DNA of 64,000 nucleotides from Paracoccus yeei ATCC BAA-599 (GCF_000622145.1 NZ_JHWH01000002.1:186256-250255), one strand, 5' to 3'. Shown: positions 25,593-36,135, counted from the stretch's first letter. A program made the numbers and translations. The notes: a model not told the origin generated them from the letters alone.

Positions 25593-26357
25593 TCACAACG
25601 CGATGACGGAAATCAGCCGCCCGTAATCGACTTCGTGCAGATGCGTGCTGCGGCGATAGGAATAGAAGCAGTCGGGGTCGGAATAGGTGCAATGCCGCGT
25701 CCACTCGGCCTCGACGCCCGCGTCGCGCAGCCGCGACAGGCCGAAGCCCGGCAGGTCGAACATCGGCCTCCCGTTCGGCCCGCCCGAGAAAAACCTCTGG
25801 TAATCAGGATCTTCGGCCAGGACCTCATCCATGAACTCCTCGCCGACCTCATAGGCACGCTGGCTGATGCAGGGACCGATGACCGCGCGGATGCGGGTGG
25901 CGCCCAGGTCCGTCATGGCGCCCACCGCCGCCTCGATCACCCCCGACAGCGCGCCGCGCCAGCCCGCATGCACCGCACCGATGACGCCCGCCTCGGCATC
26001 CGCCAGCAGGATCGGCTGGCAATCGGCGGTCAGCACGGCCAGCGCGACCCCCGGCTGGTCGGTGACGATGGCATCGGCGCGAACTTTCGCCAGATCAAGG
26101 GCTTGGGCCGCGTCCTTCAGGACGGCGACCTCGGCCGAATGGGTCTGGTGGACGGTCGCCAGCCGGTCATGCGGCACGCCGATGGCGTCGGCGACCCGGC
26201 CCCGGTTGATCGCGACGATCTCGCCCTGATCGCTGGAGCCGAAGCCGCAGTTCAGCCCGGAAAACAGCCCGGACGAGGCGCCGCCCCGCCGCGTGAAAAA
26301 GCCGTGGCGCACCGGCGCCAGCAGCGGATGGGTCAGGATTTCAAGCGCGGTCTGCAT
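25593..26357 (-). CDS. pgeF: Peptidoglycan editing factor PgeF (YfiH family)
   Basis: A 254-residue cytoplasmic protein of the YfiH/DUF152 family, formerly called polyphenol oxidase and now linked to keeping wrong amino acids out of peptidoglycan precursors. The zinc-site residues are visible: His in TVHQTHSAEV near residue 70, Cys in LTADCQPIL near 111, and His in GAVHAGWRGA near 130. GPCISQRAYEVG is another family block. Its first 17 nt overlap the end of the methyltransferase gene, and lgt lies upstream, forming an envelope-related operon. Confidence 0.92.
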   Translation of the reverse strand: MQTALEILTHPLLAPVRHGFFTRRGGASSGLFSGLNCGFGSSDQGEIVAINRGRVADAIGVPHDRLATVHQTHSAEVAVLKDAAQALDLAKVRADAIVTDQPGVALAVLTADCQPILLADAEAGVIGAVHAGWRGALSGVIEAAVGAMTDLGATRIRAVIGPCISQRAYEVGEEFMDEVLAEDPDYQRFFSGGPNGRPMFDLPGFGLSRLRDAGVEAEWTRHCTYSDPDCFYSYRRSTHLHEVDYGRLISVIAL

Positions 26358-27399
26358 TGGGCTCCAAAGCTTCGAAACCGGGCGGCACCGGGGCTTGGGG
26401 CGCCCAGAACGCCAGAACTTTGAACAACTGACCCATTTCCTCGGGCGCGGTCAAGCGATGAAGCGCGGCCATCGCGCCCGCGTCGCCCGCGCCCGCTAGC
26501 CGCGCGGCCCGCTGCCCGATGCCAAGGCGCAACAGCCATTCGCCCTGTGCTATCATGCGCGAAACCCGGGCGCCCGCCGCCTGCCCCGCCAAAGCCAAGG
26601 GCTTGAAATCGACATGCGCCGTCAGATCCGCCTCTCCGGGATTGTCCAGAACGCCTTCGGGGCGGTGGCGGCGCAGCGCCTGAAAGGTGTCTCCGCGCCC
26701 GTCCCAGGTGCCGTAATCCAGCAGGATCGCGCAGCCGCCATGCGCCGCGATCCGGCCCGCGATCTCCGCAACGATGGGCAGCGCCTCGGGGCAGGTCTCG
26801 CGCACTTCGCCCAAGGGCGCGTTTGGGCCCGGCTGGGGCGCGGCAAGGCCCAGCGCCAGGCGGCCCTGCGGGTCCAGCGCCACGATACGCTCGGCCCAGC
26901 CTTCCTTCGTGCGCTGGACCTGCCGGATCGGAAGCGCGTCGAAGAACTCATTTGCTATCATAAACAACGGATTGTCAGGAATATCTGAAGCACTTTCCAA
27001 GTGCGTGACCGGACCCAGACGGTCGCGCTGGACGCCGCGCAGATGGGGCGAGGCCTCGATCAGCACCACCTCGGCCGCTTCGCGCATGCCCGGCACCACG
27101 CGGATCGCGCGCAGGACATCGGCCATCAGCGTGCCCCGGCCCGGCCCGATCTCGGCCAGCGTGAAGGGTGCCGGCCGGCCTTGGTCCAGCCAGGCCTGGG
27201 CCAGCGCCAGCCCCAGCATTTCCCCGAACATCTGGCTGATTTCCGGCGCCGTGGTAAAGTCGCCCGCCGCCCCGAAAGGATCGCGCGTCGCGTAATAGCC
27301 GTGCTCGGGATGCAGCAGGCACAGCCGCATGTATTCGTCCAGCCGCAGCGGTCCCGACAGCCGGATCCGCGCCGCGATCAGACGCGCCAGGGGCGTCAT
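26341..27399 (-). CDS. Class I SAM-dependent methyltransferase, MidA/NDUFAF7 family
   Basis: A 352-residue member of the MidA (COG1565) family. The SAM site is [17 protein letters not shown] near residue 88. [18 protein letters not shown] near the N-terminus and FFDALPIRQ are family marks. In human mitochondria the orthologue NDUFAF7 dimethylates an arginine in NDUFS2, the counterpart of NuoD, during complex I assembly; nuoD is at the end of this window. The start at 27399 overlaps the lgt stop (ATGA). Whether the bacterial enzyme has the same target is an inference. Confidence 0.88.
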   Translation of the reverse strand: MTPLARLIAARIRLSGPLRLDEYMRLCLLHPEHGYYATRDPFGAAGDFTTAPEISQMFGEMLGLALAQAWLDQGRPAPFTLAEIGPGRGTLMADVLRAIRVVPGMREAAEVVLIEASPHLRGVQRDRLGPVTHLESASDIPDNPLFMIANEFFDALPIRQVQRTKEGWAERIVALDPQGRLALGLAAPQPGPNAPLGEVRETCPEALPIVAEIAGRIAAHGGCAILLDYGTWDGRGDTFQALRRHRPEGVLDNPGEADLTAHVDFKPLALAGQAAGARVSRMIAQGEWLLRLGIGQRAARLAGAGDAGAMAALHRLTAPEEMGQLFKVLAFWAPQAPVPPGFEALEPNADRA

Positions 27400-28274
27400 G
27401 CGACGGCGGCGCGACGCCGCGCCATCAGCACGAAACCCAATCCGATCAGGATCATGGGCAAGGACAGAAGCTGGCCCATGCTGAGCCCCCAGACCGGCCC
27501 GCCGATCACATGGCCCAGCGGATTGCCCGCGGTGATGAACTGCGCGTCGGCCTGGCGAAAGAACTCGACGACAAAGCGCGACAGGCCATAGCCCGCCAGG
27601 AACACGCCCAGCACCAGCCCCGGCCGGCGCAGCGCGCCCCCCCGGACCAGAAGGAACAGGACGGCGGCCAGCACCACGCCCTCCAGCCCCGCCTCGTAGA
27701 GCTGGCTCGGGTGGCGGGCGCAAAGCCCTGAAACGCCGGGACAATCCTGCGCCGCCTCGCCAGGAAAGACCACGCCCCAGGGCAGGTCGGTCGGACGGCC
27801 CCAAAGCTCGGCGTTGATGAAGTTCGCCACCCGGCCCAGCCCCAGCCCGATGGGCGTGGCCACCGCCAGCGCGTCGGCCAGTCCCAGCGCCGGCACGCCA
27901 TGGCGCCGGCAATAGATCCAGGCCGCGACCACGACCCCCAGAAAGCCGCCGTGAAAGGACATGCCGCCCTGCCACAGCTTCAGGATCTGGCCCGGATTGG
28001 CCAGGTAATAGCCCGGTTCATAGAACAGCACGAAGCCCAGCCGCCCGCCCAGGACGACGCCCAGGACGACCCAGGTCAGCAGTTCCTCGGCCTGTTCGGG
28101 GCGCATCGGCGTGCGCCCGCCCCACAGCGCGGGGCGGCGCATCAGCCCCACGATGATGCGCCAGCCGACGATCAGCCCGACCAGATAGGCCAGCGCATAC
28201 CAGCGCAGCGAAAACGACAGGCCGAACAGATGGATGGTGAAAATCTCGGGCGAAATCTGGGGGAAGGGGATCAT
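27396..28274 (-). CDS. lgt: Prolipoprotein diacylglyceryl transferase
   Basis: A 292-residue inner-membrane enzyme that transfers diacylglycerol to the lipobox cysteine, the first step in lipoprotein maturation. About seven hydrophobic segments are seen. The family signature is [20 protein letters not shown] near residue 145, and [12 protein letters not shown] follows near 195. The start at 28274 ([12 protein letters not shown]) removes a non-conserved N-terminal extension of the frame. It leads an operon with the MidA-like gene and pgeF. Several likely Lgt substrates (entericidins, the complex I lipoprotein) are encoded in this window. Confidence 0.95.
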   Translation of the reverse strand: MIPFPQISPEIFTIHLFGLSFSLRWYALAYLVGLIVGWRIIVGLMRRPALWGGRTPMRPEQAEELLTWVVLGVVLGGRLGFVLFYEPGYYLANPGQILKLWQGGMSFHGGFLGVVVAAWIYCRRHGVPALGLADALAVATPIGLGLGRVANFINAELWGRPTDLPWGVVFPGEAAQDCPGVSGLCARHPSQLYEAGLEGVVLAAVLFLLVRGGALRRPGLVLGVFLAGYGLSRFVVEFFRQADAQFITAGNPLGHVIGGPVWGLSMGQLLSLPMILIGLGFVLMARRRAAVA

Positions 28275-28384
28275 GGGGTCCTCGTTTCGCGGGTGCCGGC
28301 CGGGGCTGCGCGGGGTCCGTCGGCAATTGAACCGCCGCGCCCCAAGGGCCATATAGGGCGGGACCCGAAACCGAAAGGCCCGCC

Positions 28385-28639
28385 ATGAACGCGAACAACC
28401 GTTTCTTCGACGATCTCTCGAAATTGATGACCAATGCCATGGGCGTGGCGCAGGGCGCCAAGGACGAGGCGCAGACCGCCTTCAACAGCTGGATCGACCG
28501 CTGGCTGGCCGAGCGCGACTTCGTCACCCGCGAGGAATTCGAGGCGGTGCGCGAGATGGCGATCAAGGCCCGGGCCGAAAACGCCGAGCTGCGCGCCGAG
28601 ATCGAGGCGCTGAAGGGCACCGCCCAGCCCGGCGCCTGA
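28385..28639 (+). CDS. ubiK: Ubiquinone biosynthesis accessory factor UbiK family
   Basis: An 84-residue protein of the BMFP/UbiK family. A first amphipathic helix ([19 protein letters not shown]) is followed by DWLAERD-like sequence and a C-terminal coiled coil ([20 protein letters not shown] and on to EIEALKG). UbiK assists ubiquinone hydroxylations in Gammaproteobacteria; in alphaproteobacteria the role is less clear and the protein also has membrane-fusogenic activity in vitro. It is divergent from lgt over 110 bp and convergent with the DUF6476 gene. Confidence 0.85.
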   Translation: MNANNRFFDDLSKLMTNAMGVAQGAKDEAQTAFNSWIDRWLAERDFVTREEFEAVREMAIKARAENAELRAEIEALKGTAQPGA

Positions 28640-28644
28640 CCCCG

Positions 28645-28950
28645 TCAGGGCGCCACCCTGTCGCGCAGCTGGCCCTGGCGGTCGTAAAGCAGCACCTCGC
28701 CCGCCTCGGTCACGACCACGATCCAGTCGCGGGCGAAGGTGACGGCGGCGGGCGCGGCCCCCGCCGGCAGCGTGATGGCTTCGGGCAGGTCCGGCAGCAC
28801 GGGCGTGGACAGGCGCAGCCACAGCAACGCCACGATGGCCATGATCCCCAGGCCCATCACCACGGCCAGCGCGGTGACCAGAATCCGCAGCCAGCGCAGC
28901 ATCGGCAGCGCTTCCGCAACCTCCGCTTCGGCCTTATCATCGCGCGCCAT
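28645..28950 (-). CDS. DUF6476 family membrane protein
   Basis: A 101-residue protein with an acidic N-terminus, one membrane helix (LRILVTALAVVMGLGIMAIV, residues 21-40) and an exported-side C-terminus with two beta-like blocks (DWIVVVTEAGEVLLYDR). This matches the small Rhodobacterales DUF6476 proteins of unknown function, so the call is by overall look. Its start codon at 28950 overlaps the start codon of the divergent rluD-like gene within one CATG. If that start is right, the RBS of each gene lies in the coding sequence of the other. Confidence 0.65.
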   Translation of the reverse strand: MARDDKAEAEVAEALPMLRWLRILVTALAVVMGLGIMAIVALLWLRLSTPVLPDLPEAITLPAGAAPAAVTFARDWIVVVTEAGEVLLYDRQGQLRDRVAP

Positions 28951-29995
28951 GCCTGAAATCCTTATCCATATTCCCGAAGGCCTGTCCGACCGGCTTGATA
29001 AGGCGCTTGCCGCCCTGGCGCCAGAGGACGCGGCCCTGTCGCGCTCGCGCCTGGCGCGGCTGATCGCCGATGGCGCGGTCACCGGCCCCGCCGGCCCCGT
29101 CGCCGACGGCAAGGCCCGCGCCTTGCCCGGCGCCTACAGCGTGCATATCGGCCCGCCCGAGACGCTGGAAACCCTGCCCGAGGCGATTCCGCTGTCCATC
29201 GCCTATGAGGACGCGGACCTGATCGTCGTCGACAAGCCCGCCGGCATGGTCGTCCACCCCGCCCCCGGCGCGCCCTCGGGGACGCTGGTGAACGCGCTGC
29301 TGGCGCACTGCGCCGACAGCCTGTCGGGGATCGGCGGCGCGGCCCGGCCGGGCATCGTGCACCGCATCGACAAGGACACGTCGGGCCTGCTGGTCGTGGC
29401 CAAGACCGACCGCGCGCATCAGGGGCTGGCGCGCCAGTTCGCCGACCACTCCGCGCATCGCCGCTATCTGGCGCTGGCGCATGGGGTGATCGACCCGGCC
29501 GACCAGCGGCTGCGCGGCCTGCCCGGCCTGGGCTTCGAGCCGGGCGGCACGCTGCGCATCGCCACCCTGCTGGGCCGCCACCCGACCGACCGCCAGCGCC
29601 AGGCCGTCAGCTTCGAACGCGGGCGCCATGCGGTCACGCGGGCGCGGATGCTGGAAAGCTTCGGCACCCCGCCCCAGGCGATGCTGGTCGAATGCCGTCT
29701 GGAAACCGGCCGCACGCATCAGATCCGGGTCCATATGGCCCATGCCGGGCTGGGGCTGCTGGGCGATCCGACCTATGGCGGGAACCGCAAGCCCTCGCTC
29801 CGTGCGCTGGGGGCGGATGCGGCGGCAGCCATCGCAGCCTTTCCCCGCCAGGCGCTCCATGCCGCCGAACTGGGCTTTCTGCATCCGGTCAGCGGCGAGC
29901 GCCTGGCCTTTTCCAGTCCCCTGCCCCCTGATATGGCCACGCTGGTGGCCCGGTTGCGGGGTGGGGCTTCCATCCCGGAACCATCGGCGCGATGA
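28949..29995 (+). CDS. RluA-family 23S rRNA pseudouridine synthase, RluD-like
   Basis: A 348-residue enzyme that isomerises uridines in large-subunit rRNA. An S4 RNA-binding domain opens the protein (SDRLDKALAALAP and LIADGAVTG), then the catalytic domain with the Asp in HRIDKDTSGLLVVAK near residue 142 and the RTHQIRVHMAHAG block near 255. RluD modifies helix 69 in E. coli; the exact positions here cannot be read. Start 28949 overlaps the divergent start (CATG). rpoH follows after 46 bp on the same strand, a pairing often seen in alphaproteobacteria. Confidence 0.92.
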   Translation: MPEILIHIPEGLSDRLDKALAALAPEDAALSRSRLARLIADGAVTGPAGPVADGKARALPGAYSVHIGPPETLETLPEAIPLSIAYEDADLIVVDKPAGMVVHPAPGAPSGTLVNALLAHCADSLSGIGGAARPGIVHRIDKDTSGLLVVAKTDRAHQGLARQFADHSAHRRYLALAHGVIDPADQRLRGLPGLGFEPGGTLRIATLLGRHPTDRQRQAVSFERGRHAVTRARMLESFGTPPQAMLVECRLETGRTHQIRVHMAHAGLGLLGDPTYGGNRKPSLRALGADAAAAIAAFPRQALHAAELGFLHPVSGERLAFSSPLPPDMATLVARLRGGASIPEPSAR

Positions 29996-30041
29996 TCGCG
30001 TTTTCGAACACCCCCCAAGGCGCGGGACAGGGTTAGACATC

Positions 30042-30947
30042 ATGGCAAGCTACGAAAATCTTCCGGCCCCCAGCCCGGAACAGGGCCTTAACCGCTACTT
30101 GCAGGAAATCCGCAAGTTCCCTCTTCTGGAACCAGAGGAGGAATACATGCTGGCCAAGGCCTGGGCCGACCACCAGGACCCCGAGGCGGCGCAGAAGCTC
30201 GTGACCAGCCACCTGCGGCTGGCCGCCAAGATCGCCATGGGCTATCGCGGCTATGGCCTGCCCCAGGCCGAGGTGATCTCCGAGGCGAACGTCGGCCTGA
30301 TGCAGGCGGTCAAGCGCTTTGACCCGGAACGCGGATTCCGGCTTGCGACCTATGCGATGTGGTGGATCCGCGCCTCGATCCAGGAATACATCCTGCGGTC
30401 CTGGTCGCTGGTCAAGATGGGCACAACCAGCGCGCAGAAGAAGCTGTTCTTCAACCTGCGCAAGGCGAAATCCAAGCTGGGCGCGCTTGAGGAAGGCGAC
30501 CTGCGCCCCGAGAACGTCGCCCAGATCGCCAACGACCTGAACGTCAGCGAGCAGGAAGTCATCGACATGAACCGCCGCCTGTCGGGAGGCGATGCCTCGC
30601 TGAACGCGACGGTGGGCTCGGGCGACGGGGAATCGACCGCGCAATGGCAGGACTGGCTTGAGGACGACAGCGCCAACCAGGCAGAGGCCTTTGCCGAGGC
30701 TGACGAACTGTCGGCCCGCCGCGAGATGCTGATGGCGGCGATGGATGTGCTGAACGACCGCGAAAAGGACATCCTGATGGAGCGCCGCCTGCGCGACGAT
30801 CCGATGACGCTGGAGGATCTGTCCGCGCGCTACAACGTCTCGCGCGAGCGGATCCGCCAGATCGAGGTCCGGGCCTTTGAAAAGCTGCAGAACCGCATCC
30901 GCGACCTGGCGCGCGAACGCGGCATGGCGGTGCCGGAAACCGCCTGA
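30042..30947 (+). CDS. rpoH: RNA polymerase sigma-32 factor
   Basis: A 301-residue heat-shock sigma factor. Region 1.2 is seen in [19 protein letters not shown], region 2 in [20 protein letters not shown] and [20 protein letters not shown], and the RpoH box as [17 protein letters not shown] near residue 130. Region 4.2 is [20 protein letters not shown] near 255. The frame continues upstream to 29628, but the true start is ATG 30042, after the rluD-like stop. Rhodobacteraceae often have two rpoH genes; only this copy is in view. A weak hairpin, GTGCCG/CGGCAC, lies at 30968-30987. Confidence 0.96.
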   Translation: MASYENLPAPSPEQGLNRYLQEIRKFPLLEPEEEYMLAKAWADHQDPEAAQKLVTSHLRLAAKIAMGYRGYGLPQAEVISEANVGLMQAVKRFDPERGFRLATYAMWWIRASIQEYILRSWSLVKMGTTSAQKKLFFNLRKAKSKLGALEEGDLRPENVAQIANDLNVSEQEVIDMNRRLSGGDASLNATVGSGDGESTAQWQDWLEDDSANQAEAFAEADELSARREMLMAAMDVLNDREKDILMERRLRDDPMTLEDLSARYNVSRERIRQIEVRAFEKLQNRIRDLARERGMAVPETA

Positions 30948-31120
30948 CGGCCCATGCGCTCTGCCCGGTGCCGGACGCGTTCGGCACTGGACAAGCTGGC
31001 AAAGATCGGTCTTTTTCAAAGTGAAGGGCGGGACGGACGCTCGGCTGCGGCACTCCCTTTGCGGGGCGGGCTTTCCCGGCCGGCGCGCGGGTCCGGGCAG
31101 CGGGGGAACGCGGCGCAAGG

Positions 31121-32137
31121 ATGACGGCGCTTGAGCAATATCAGCGACTCGAGGCGACGGGGCTGTGGCAGGACGGGCCGGATGTCCCATTGCGCGACGT
31201 CATCGTGTCGTTCGGGGATGCGACGCTGATCCTGAGCGATCCGCGCACCGATACGCCGCTGGCGCATTGGTCGCTGCCCGCCGTCACCCGTCTGAACCCC
31301 GGCGACCACCCCGCCCGCTATGCTCCGGGCGAGATGGATGTGGAATGGCTGGAGGTCGAGGACGAGCTGATGATCTCGGCCATAGACAAGGTCCACCGCG
31401 CGATCGAGGCGAGCAAGCCCCCCTCGGGGCGCCTGCGGAACGTTCTGATGCTGACGGCGGCGGCGGCGATGGTGCTGGCCGGGGTGTTCTGGGTTCCGCC
31501 TGCGCTGGTGCGCCATGCCGCCGACGTGGCGCCGCCCGCCCAGCGGGCCGAGATCGGGCGCCTGATCCTGTCCGACATCGAGAAGGTGACCGGCAGCGCC
31601 TGTTCGCGCCCGGCGGGCGACATGGTCCGCCACAAGCTGGCCGCGCGGCTGATCGGTCCGGACGCCGACATCGCGATCCTGCCCGCGACCCTGCGCGGCG
31701 CCCGCCGCCTGCCCGGCCCGGTTACCGTCATCGGCGAGGACCTGATCGAGGGCCAGGTCACGCCCGAGGTCGCGGCCGGCCATATCCTGGCCGCCCAGGC
31801 GGCCGCCAATGCGCAGGACCCGCTGCTGCAGGCCCTGCGCTATGCCGGGGCGCGCGCAACCTTTCACCTGCTGACCAAGGGCACCTTGCCCGCCGCCGCG
31901 CTGTCGGGCTATGGCGCGCGGCTGCTGGCCGATCCGCCCCCGCGTCCGGACGACGAGGCCCTGCTGGGTTATTTCGCCCGCGCCTCCGTCTCCAGCGAAC
32001 CCTATGCCCGCTCGCTGGACCCGACCGGAGAGGCGGTCCTGGGCCTGATCGAGGCCGACCCCTTCCGCACCGCCGAGCCGAAGCCGGTGCTGGGCGACCG
32101 CGACTGGATCGCCCTGCAGGAAATCTGCGATCAATAG
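31121..32137 (+). CDS. Hypothetical protein with one membrane helix
   Basis: A 338-residue protein I do not recognise. The N-terminal 100 residues look like a cytoplasmic domain with beta strands (VIVSFGDATLILSDPRTDTP). A hydrophobic segment near residues 108-128 (VLMLTAAAAMVLAGVFWVPP) is followed by a large periplasmic part with a metalloprotease-like appearance (RLPGPVTVIGEDLIEGQVTP and EVAAGHILAAQ), although no HExxH is present. Similar proteins sit after rpoH or near it in related genomes. CAAGG before ATG 31121 is a fair ribosome site. The 173 bp before it hold nothing I can name. Confidence 0.6.
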   Translation: MTALEQYQRLEATGLWQDGPDVPLRDVIVSFGDATLILSDPRTDTPLAHWSLPAVTRLNPGDHPARYAPGEMDVEWLEVEDELMISAIDKVHRAIEASKPPSGRLRNVLMLTAAAAMVLAGVFWVPPALVRHAADVAPPAQRAEIGRLILSDIEKVTGSACSRPAGDMVRHKLAARLIGPDADIAILPATLRGARRLPGPVTVIGEDLIEGQVTPEVAAGHILAAQAAANAQDPLLQALRYAGARATFHLLTKGTLPAAALSGYGARLLADPPPRPDDEALLGYFARASVSSEPYARSLDPTGEAVLGLIEADPFRTAEPKPVLGDRDWIALQEICDQ

Positions 32138-32210
32138 GCCGATGCCCCGGCGCGGGAATCGCTTGATGCGCTCGGGCGAAACGGCGCGGGCGCACGATGG
32201 CGACGCGACC

Positions 32211-33281
32211 CTAGCGCGCCGCTGCCGTGCCAAAGCCTGCCCGGCGCAGCCGGTTCAGGGCGCGGACGATGGCCTCGCGGGTGTCGAAGGGGCCGGCAAG
32301 CAGCGTGGCGCTGTCGCGCCCCGTGCCGCGCAGGACGGGATAGCCCAAGGCCGCGGCGCGCCGGGCGGCCCGCTCGGCCTGGGCGGGGTCGGGGAAACGG
32401 CCAAGCTGAACGTAACGCGCGGTCGCCGGGATCATCTCGGCCCCCTGCGCCTTGGCGGGGGGGGCGGGCCGGCGGCCCGGCTTCGCGGCAACCCGCGGTC
32501 CGGGTGCCGGCTTTTCGGCGGCGGCCGCCCGCGCGGTGGGCGATCCGGGCGGCAGGTCGGCACGCTTGGCTTCCACGGGGGATACGGGCGGCTGCGGGGT
32601 GGTCGCGGGCTCGGTCCCGGCGGCGGTAGCGGTGGCGGTGGGGTCGGCAATCTCTCCGACCGGGCGGGCAAAGGCCAGCCGCGACAGGTCCGAGGCCGGC
32701 AGCGCCCCGCAATACCCCTGCGTCGGATCGTGGCCCAGCCCCTCTTTCTGCGGGGCAGGTTCGTCGTCATAGCCCAGCAGCCGGCACAGGCGGCGGTTCG
32801 GCTCGATGTCCCGGCTCATCTCCTCGCGCACCATAGGGGCGGCGTGCAGCGCCGATTTCAGGGCATCAAGGGGGGCCACTGGCGCGGGTTCGGGGCCCAT
32901 GTCGGGCAGCGTTTCCAGTGGGCGCGGGTCGCTGGCCAGCTCGCCCGCCTGCAGGTTCCCGGTCACGACCCGGGCCAGCCTTTCCTCAAGCAGTTGCGCA
33001 CGGCTCTTGCCCGCATCGGGGTCGAGCGCGCGCAGCCGGGGCCGACCGCCCGCCCCCCGCGCCGACAGCGTCGGAGGATAGCCGCAGACCGCAGTTCCGT
33101 CGCGGGCCCGCCGCGCGGTCCAGGTGCCTTCGGCATCGCGCAGAAAGACGCACCCCCTGCTGTCGATATACTGCCGCCCGGTGAAATCCGCCGGAGGCGG
33201 CTCGGCCGGACCCTGGTCCAGCGCGACGGCGGCGGCCGGCGCGACCACCCAGAAAACCAGCCAAAGCAGCAACGCCCGCAT
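32211..33281 (-). CDS. SPOR-domain exported protein
   Basis: A 356-residue envelope protein. A signal peptide (MRALLLWLVFWVVAPAAAVA) is followed by a domain with paired cysteines (RGCVFLRD, AVCGYPP, RRLCRLLGY, GYCGALP). A long Ala/Pro/Thr linker (about residues 200-275) leads to a C-terminal SPOR domain (YVQLGRFPDPAQAERAARRA, then ATLLAGPFDTREAIVRAL), which binds denuded glycan strands of septal peptidoglycan. A role in cell division or wall remodelling is likely. Convergent with the gene at 31121. The first domain is not one I can name. Confidence 0.8.
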   Translation of the reverse strand: MRALLLWLVFWVVAPAAAVALDQGPAEPPPADFTGRQYIDSRGCVFLRDAEGTWTARRARDGTAVCGYPPTLSARGAGGRPRLRALDPDAGKSRAQLLEERLARVVTGNLQAGELASDPRPLETLPDMGPEPAPVAPLDALKSALHAAPMVREEMSRDIEPNRRLCRLLGYDDEPAPQKEGLGHDPTQGYCGALPASDLSRLAFARPVGEIADPTATATAAGTEPATTPQPPVSPVEAKRADLPPGSPTARAAAAEKPAPGPRVAAKPGRRPAPPAKAQGAEMIPATARYVQLGRFPDPAQAERAARRAAALGYPVLRGTGRDSATLLAGPFDTREAIVRALNRLRRAGFGTAAAR

Positions 33282-33338
33282 AAAGCCCCCAGAATCGCCT
33301 TGCGCGGTTCTTGATAGGGCAGCGGCCTGAACAAGCCG

Positions 33339-33983
33339 TTAACGCGTCCCGAACATCCGGTCCCCCGCATCGCCCAGGCCGGGCACGATATAGCCGTGGT
33401 CGTCCAGCCGCTCGTCCAGCGCGGCGGTGACGATGGGCACATCGGGATGGGCATCGCGCATCCGCCGGACCCCTTCGGGCGCGGCCAGCAGGCACAGGAA
33501 ACGCAGGTTGCGCGCGCCTTCGCGTTTGAGCAGGTCGATGGCCGCGACCGAGGAGTTGCCGGTGGCCAGCATCGGGTCGACCACGATGGTCATGCGCGCG
33601 TCCAGTTCCTTGGGAACCTTGCAGTAATACTGCACGGGCTGCAGCGTCTCGGGGTCGCGGTAAAGGCCCACGAAGCCCACCCGTGCCGCCGGGATCAGTT
33701 CCAGGATGCCGTCCATCAGCCCGTTCCCGGCCCGCAGGATCGAGATCAGCGCCAGCTTTTTCCCCTCGAGCGTCGGAGCCTGCATGGTCGTCAGCGGCGT
33801 TTCGACGGTGATCGTGGTCATCTCCAGCTCGCGCGTGACCTCATAGGCCAGAAGCAGGCTGATTTCGCGCAGCAGGCGCCGGAAGCTGGCGGTCGAGGTG
33901 GTCTTGTCGCGCATCAGCGTCAGCTTGTGCTGGACCAGGGGATGATCGACGACGGTCAGGTGGCGGGGGTCGGGGGATGTCAT
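33339..33983 (-). CDS. upp: Uracil phosphoribosyltransferase
   Basis: A 214-residue salvage enzyme that makes UMP from uracil and PRPP. The PRPP-binding loop is [15 protein letters not shown] near residue 132; [19 protein letters not shown] and the C-terminal [11 protein letters not shown] uracil-binding tail are diagnostic. It starts at 33983 ([15 protein letters not shown]), overlapping the add stop by 4 nt, and is the last gene of the cdd-deoA-deoB-add-upp operon. Uracil released by DeoA from deoxyuridine would be its substrate. Confidence 0.97.
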   Translation of the reverse strand: MTSPDPRHLTVVDHPLVQHKLTLMRDKTTSTASFRRLLREISLLLAYEVTRELEMTTITVETPLTTMQAPTLEGKKLALISILRAGNGLMDGILELIPAARVGFVGLYRDPETLQPVQYYCKVPKELDARMTIVVDPMLATGNSSVAAIDLLKREGARNLRFLCLLAAPEGVRRMRDAHPDVPIVTAALDERLDDHGYIVPGLGDAGDRMFGTR

Positions 33984-34948
33984 GCAAGCTCCTGTTTCAG
34001 GCGGGTCCGGGTGTCTTCGTCGCAGAAAGCGGCCTCGACGGCCCAAAGGTTCATCTGCCGGAATTCGCTTTCGCCCCAGCCGAAGGTTTCGGCAAGCCGG
34101 TCATATTCCCGCGACAGGCTGGTCTGGAAGAACGGCGGATCGTCGGTCGAGACGGTGACGCGCACGCCTGCGTCCGCCAGCCGGGCGATGGGATGGGTCT
34201 GCCAGTCCCGCACCACCTGCAACGCGATGTTCGAGCCCGGGCAGACCTCGAGCGTCACGCCCTTGTCGGCCAGATAGCGCACCAGTGCCGGGTCCTCGAC
34301 GGCACGGATGCCGTGGCTGATGCGGCTGACGCCCAGTTCCAGCGCGCCGCGGATGCTGTCGGGTCCGCAGAATTCGCCGGCATGGGCGGTCAGGCCCAGT
34401 TGCGCCTCGCGTGCGCAATCAAAGGCCCAGGCATAGTCGCGCGCCTCGCCCACGTCCTCGGCCCCCGCAAGGCCCAGGCCCGCGACCCAGCCGCCGCCGG
34501 TTTCGGCCGCGCAGATCGCCGTCCTTTTGGCGCGGTCGGGGCCAAGGTGGCGGATGCAGGTCAGGATGGCGCGGCTTTCGACGCCCGACAGGGCATAGGT
34601 TCGGGCGACCTCCTCCATCGCGCCCAGATAATCGCGCCAGGCGGACAGGTCGCCACCGCCGCAGAACTCGGGCGAGACGAAAAGCTCGGCATAGACCACG
34701 CCCTGTTCGCCGCATTCCGACAGCACGGCCGACAGCAGCCGGGCATAGTCGGCGGGGGTTTCCATGACGCCGGAGACGGCATCGTAGACCTTGAGGAAAT
34801 CCTTGAACCGGCGCAGCCGGTATTGGCCGCGATGGTCGAAGACCCCGGACAGGTCATGGCCCTTTTCCGCCGCCAGGCCGCGGACGAAGGCGGGGGGCGC
34901 CGCGCCTTCGATATGCAGGTGAAGCTCGACCTTCTTCAGGGATTTCAC
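33980..34948 (-). CDS. add: Adenosine deaminase
   Basis: A 322-residue zinc amidohydrolase that converts adenosine or deoxyadenosine to the inosine form. [11 protein letters not shown] at the start carries the HxH metal pair, [11 protein letters not shown] near residue 193 holds the catalytic His and Glu, SHGIRA follows, and STDDPPFFQ near 270 has the zinc Asp. The start is GTG at 34948: the deoB stop overlaps it (GTGA), and an upstream GGAG is 10 nt away. An adenine deaminase activity is possible in this branch but less likely. Confidence 0.93.
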   Translation of the reverse strand: MKSLKKVELHLHIEGAAPPAFVRGLAAEKGHDLSGVFDHRGQYRLRRFKDFLKVYDAVSGVMETPADYARLLSAVLSECGEQGVVYAELFVSPEFCGGGDLSAWRDYLGAMEEVARTYALSGVESRAILTCIRHLGPDRAKRTAICAAETGGGWVAGLGLAGAEDVGEARDYAWAFDCAREAQLGLTAHAGEFCGPDSIRGALELGVSRISHGIRAVEDPALVRYLADKGVTLEVCPGSNIALQVVRDWQTHPIARLADAGVRVTVSTDDPPFFQTSLSREYDRLAETFGWGESEFRQMNLWAVEAAFCDEDTRTRLKQELA

Positions 34949-36135
34949 AGGAAGGACACTCCGGGACCAAGGGGGGGCAGGCCAAGATGGGCGGCGACCG
35001 AGGCGCCGATATCGGCAAAGCCGACCAGTCCGACGGGGCGCAGGCCATAGCCCCAGCCCAGCACCGGCACGCGTTCGCGGGTGTGGTCGGTGCCGCGCCA
35101 GCTGGGGTCGTTGCCGTGGTCGGCGGTGAAGATCGCCAGATCGCCGGGCCGCAGCCGGGCCATGACCTGGCCGGCCACGCCATCGAACCATTCCAGCGCC
35201 GCCGCATAGCCCGCGATGTCGCGGCGATGGCCATAGAGGCTGTCGAATTCCACGAAATTGGCGAATGTCAGGCTGCCGGGCTCGGCCTCGTCGGCCAGGC
35301 GGATCAGATGCCCGGCCAAGTCCGCGTCCGACTTGCCCTTGTGCAGATGGTCGATGCCGCGATGGGAAAAGATGTCGCCGATCTTGCCGATGGCATGGGT
35401 GGCGCGCCCCGCCGCCTGCGCCGCATCCAGGATCGTCGTTCCGGGCGGCGCGATGGCATAGTCGCGGCGGTTCGGCGTGCGGCGGAAATCCCCCGCCGTC
35501 CCGACGAAGGGGCGGGCGATGACGCGGCCCACCCGCATCGGATGGACCAGCGCCGCCACGTCCCGGCACAGGCGGTAAAGCCGCTCCAGCCCAAAGGCGT
35601 CCTCATGCGCGGCGATCTGCAGCACGGAATCCTGCGAGGTGTAGCAGATCGGCCAGCCGGTCCGCAGATGCTCGGCCCCCAGCCGCTCGATGATCTCGGT
35701 CCCCGAGGCGTGTTCGTCGCCCAGGATGCCCCCGGTCCCCGCCGCGCGGGCAATGGCGGCGGACAAGTCGGGGGGAAAGCTGGGGCGCGTGTCGGGAAAG
35801 TAGTGCCAGTCCCAGGGCACCGGCACGCCCGCGATTTCCCAATGCCCCGAGGGCGTGTCCTTGCCGCGCGACACCTCGGTCGCGACGCCCCACAGGCCCT
35901 GCGGCGCGACGCCAAGGCCCGGCGCATCAGCCCCGCTGGCCAATCGGATCGCAGCGCCCAGGCCCAGGGCGTCCAGGTTCGGCATGGCGAGCGGCCGGGC
36001 GGCGGCGATATGGGCCAGCGTGTTCGCGCCCGTGTCGGGCAGGCCCGCGTTGGAATAATGGTCGGCATCGGGCGCGCCGCCGATGCCGACGGAATCCATC
36101 ACGATCAGGAAGGCACGGCACTCTGCAGGATTCAT
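34945..36135 (-). CDS. deoB: Phosphopentomutase
   Basis: A 396-residue alkaline-phosphatase-superfamily mutase that interconverts (deoxy)ribose 1- and 5-phosphate, draining the sugar from nucleoside phosphorolysis into central metabolism. The metal-binding N-terminus [16 protein letters not shown], the nucleophile Thr in [16 protein letters not shown] near residue 93, and [10 protein letters not shown] near 337 are all present. The length matches the family. It overlaps deoA and add by 4 nt each. Confidence 0.97.
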   Translation of the reverse strand: MNPAECRAFLIVMDSVGIGGAPDADHYSNAGLPDTGANTLAHIAAARPLAMPNLDALGLGAAIRLASGADAPGLGVAPQGLWGVATEVSRGKDTPSGHWEIAGVPVPWDWHYFPDTRPSFPPDLSAAIARAAGTGGILGDEHASGTEIIERLGAEHLRTGWPICYTSQDSVLQIAAHEDAFGLERLYRLCRDVAALVHPMRVGRVIARPFVGTAGDFRRTPNRRDYAIAPPGTTILDAAQAAGRATHAIGKIGDIFSHRGIDHLHKGKSDADLAGHLIRLADEAEPGSLTFANFVEFDSLYGHRRDIAGYAAALEWFDGVAGQVMARLRPGDLAIFTADHGNDPSWRGTDHTRERVPVLGWGYGLRPVGLVGFADIGASVAAHLGLPPLGPGVSFL

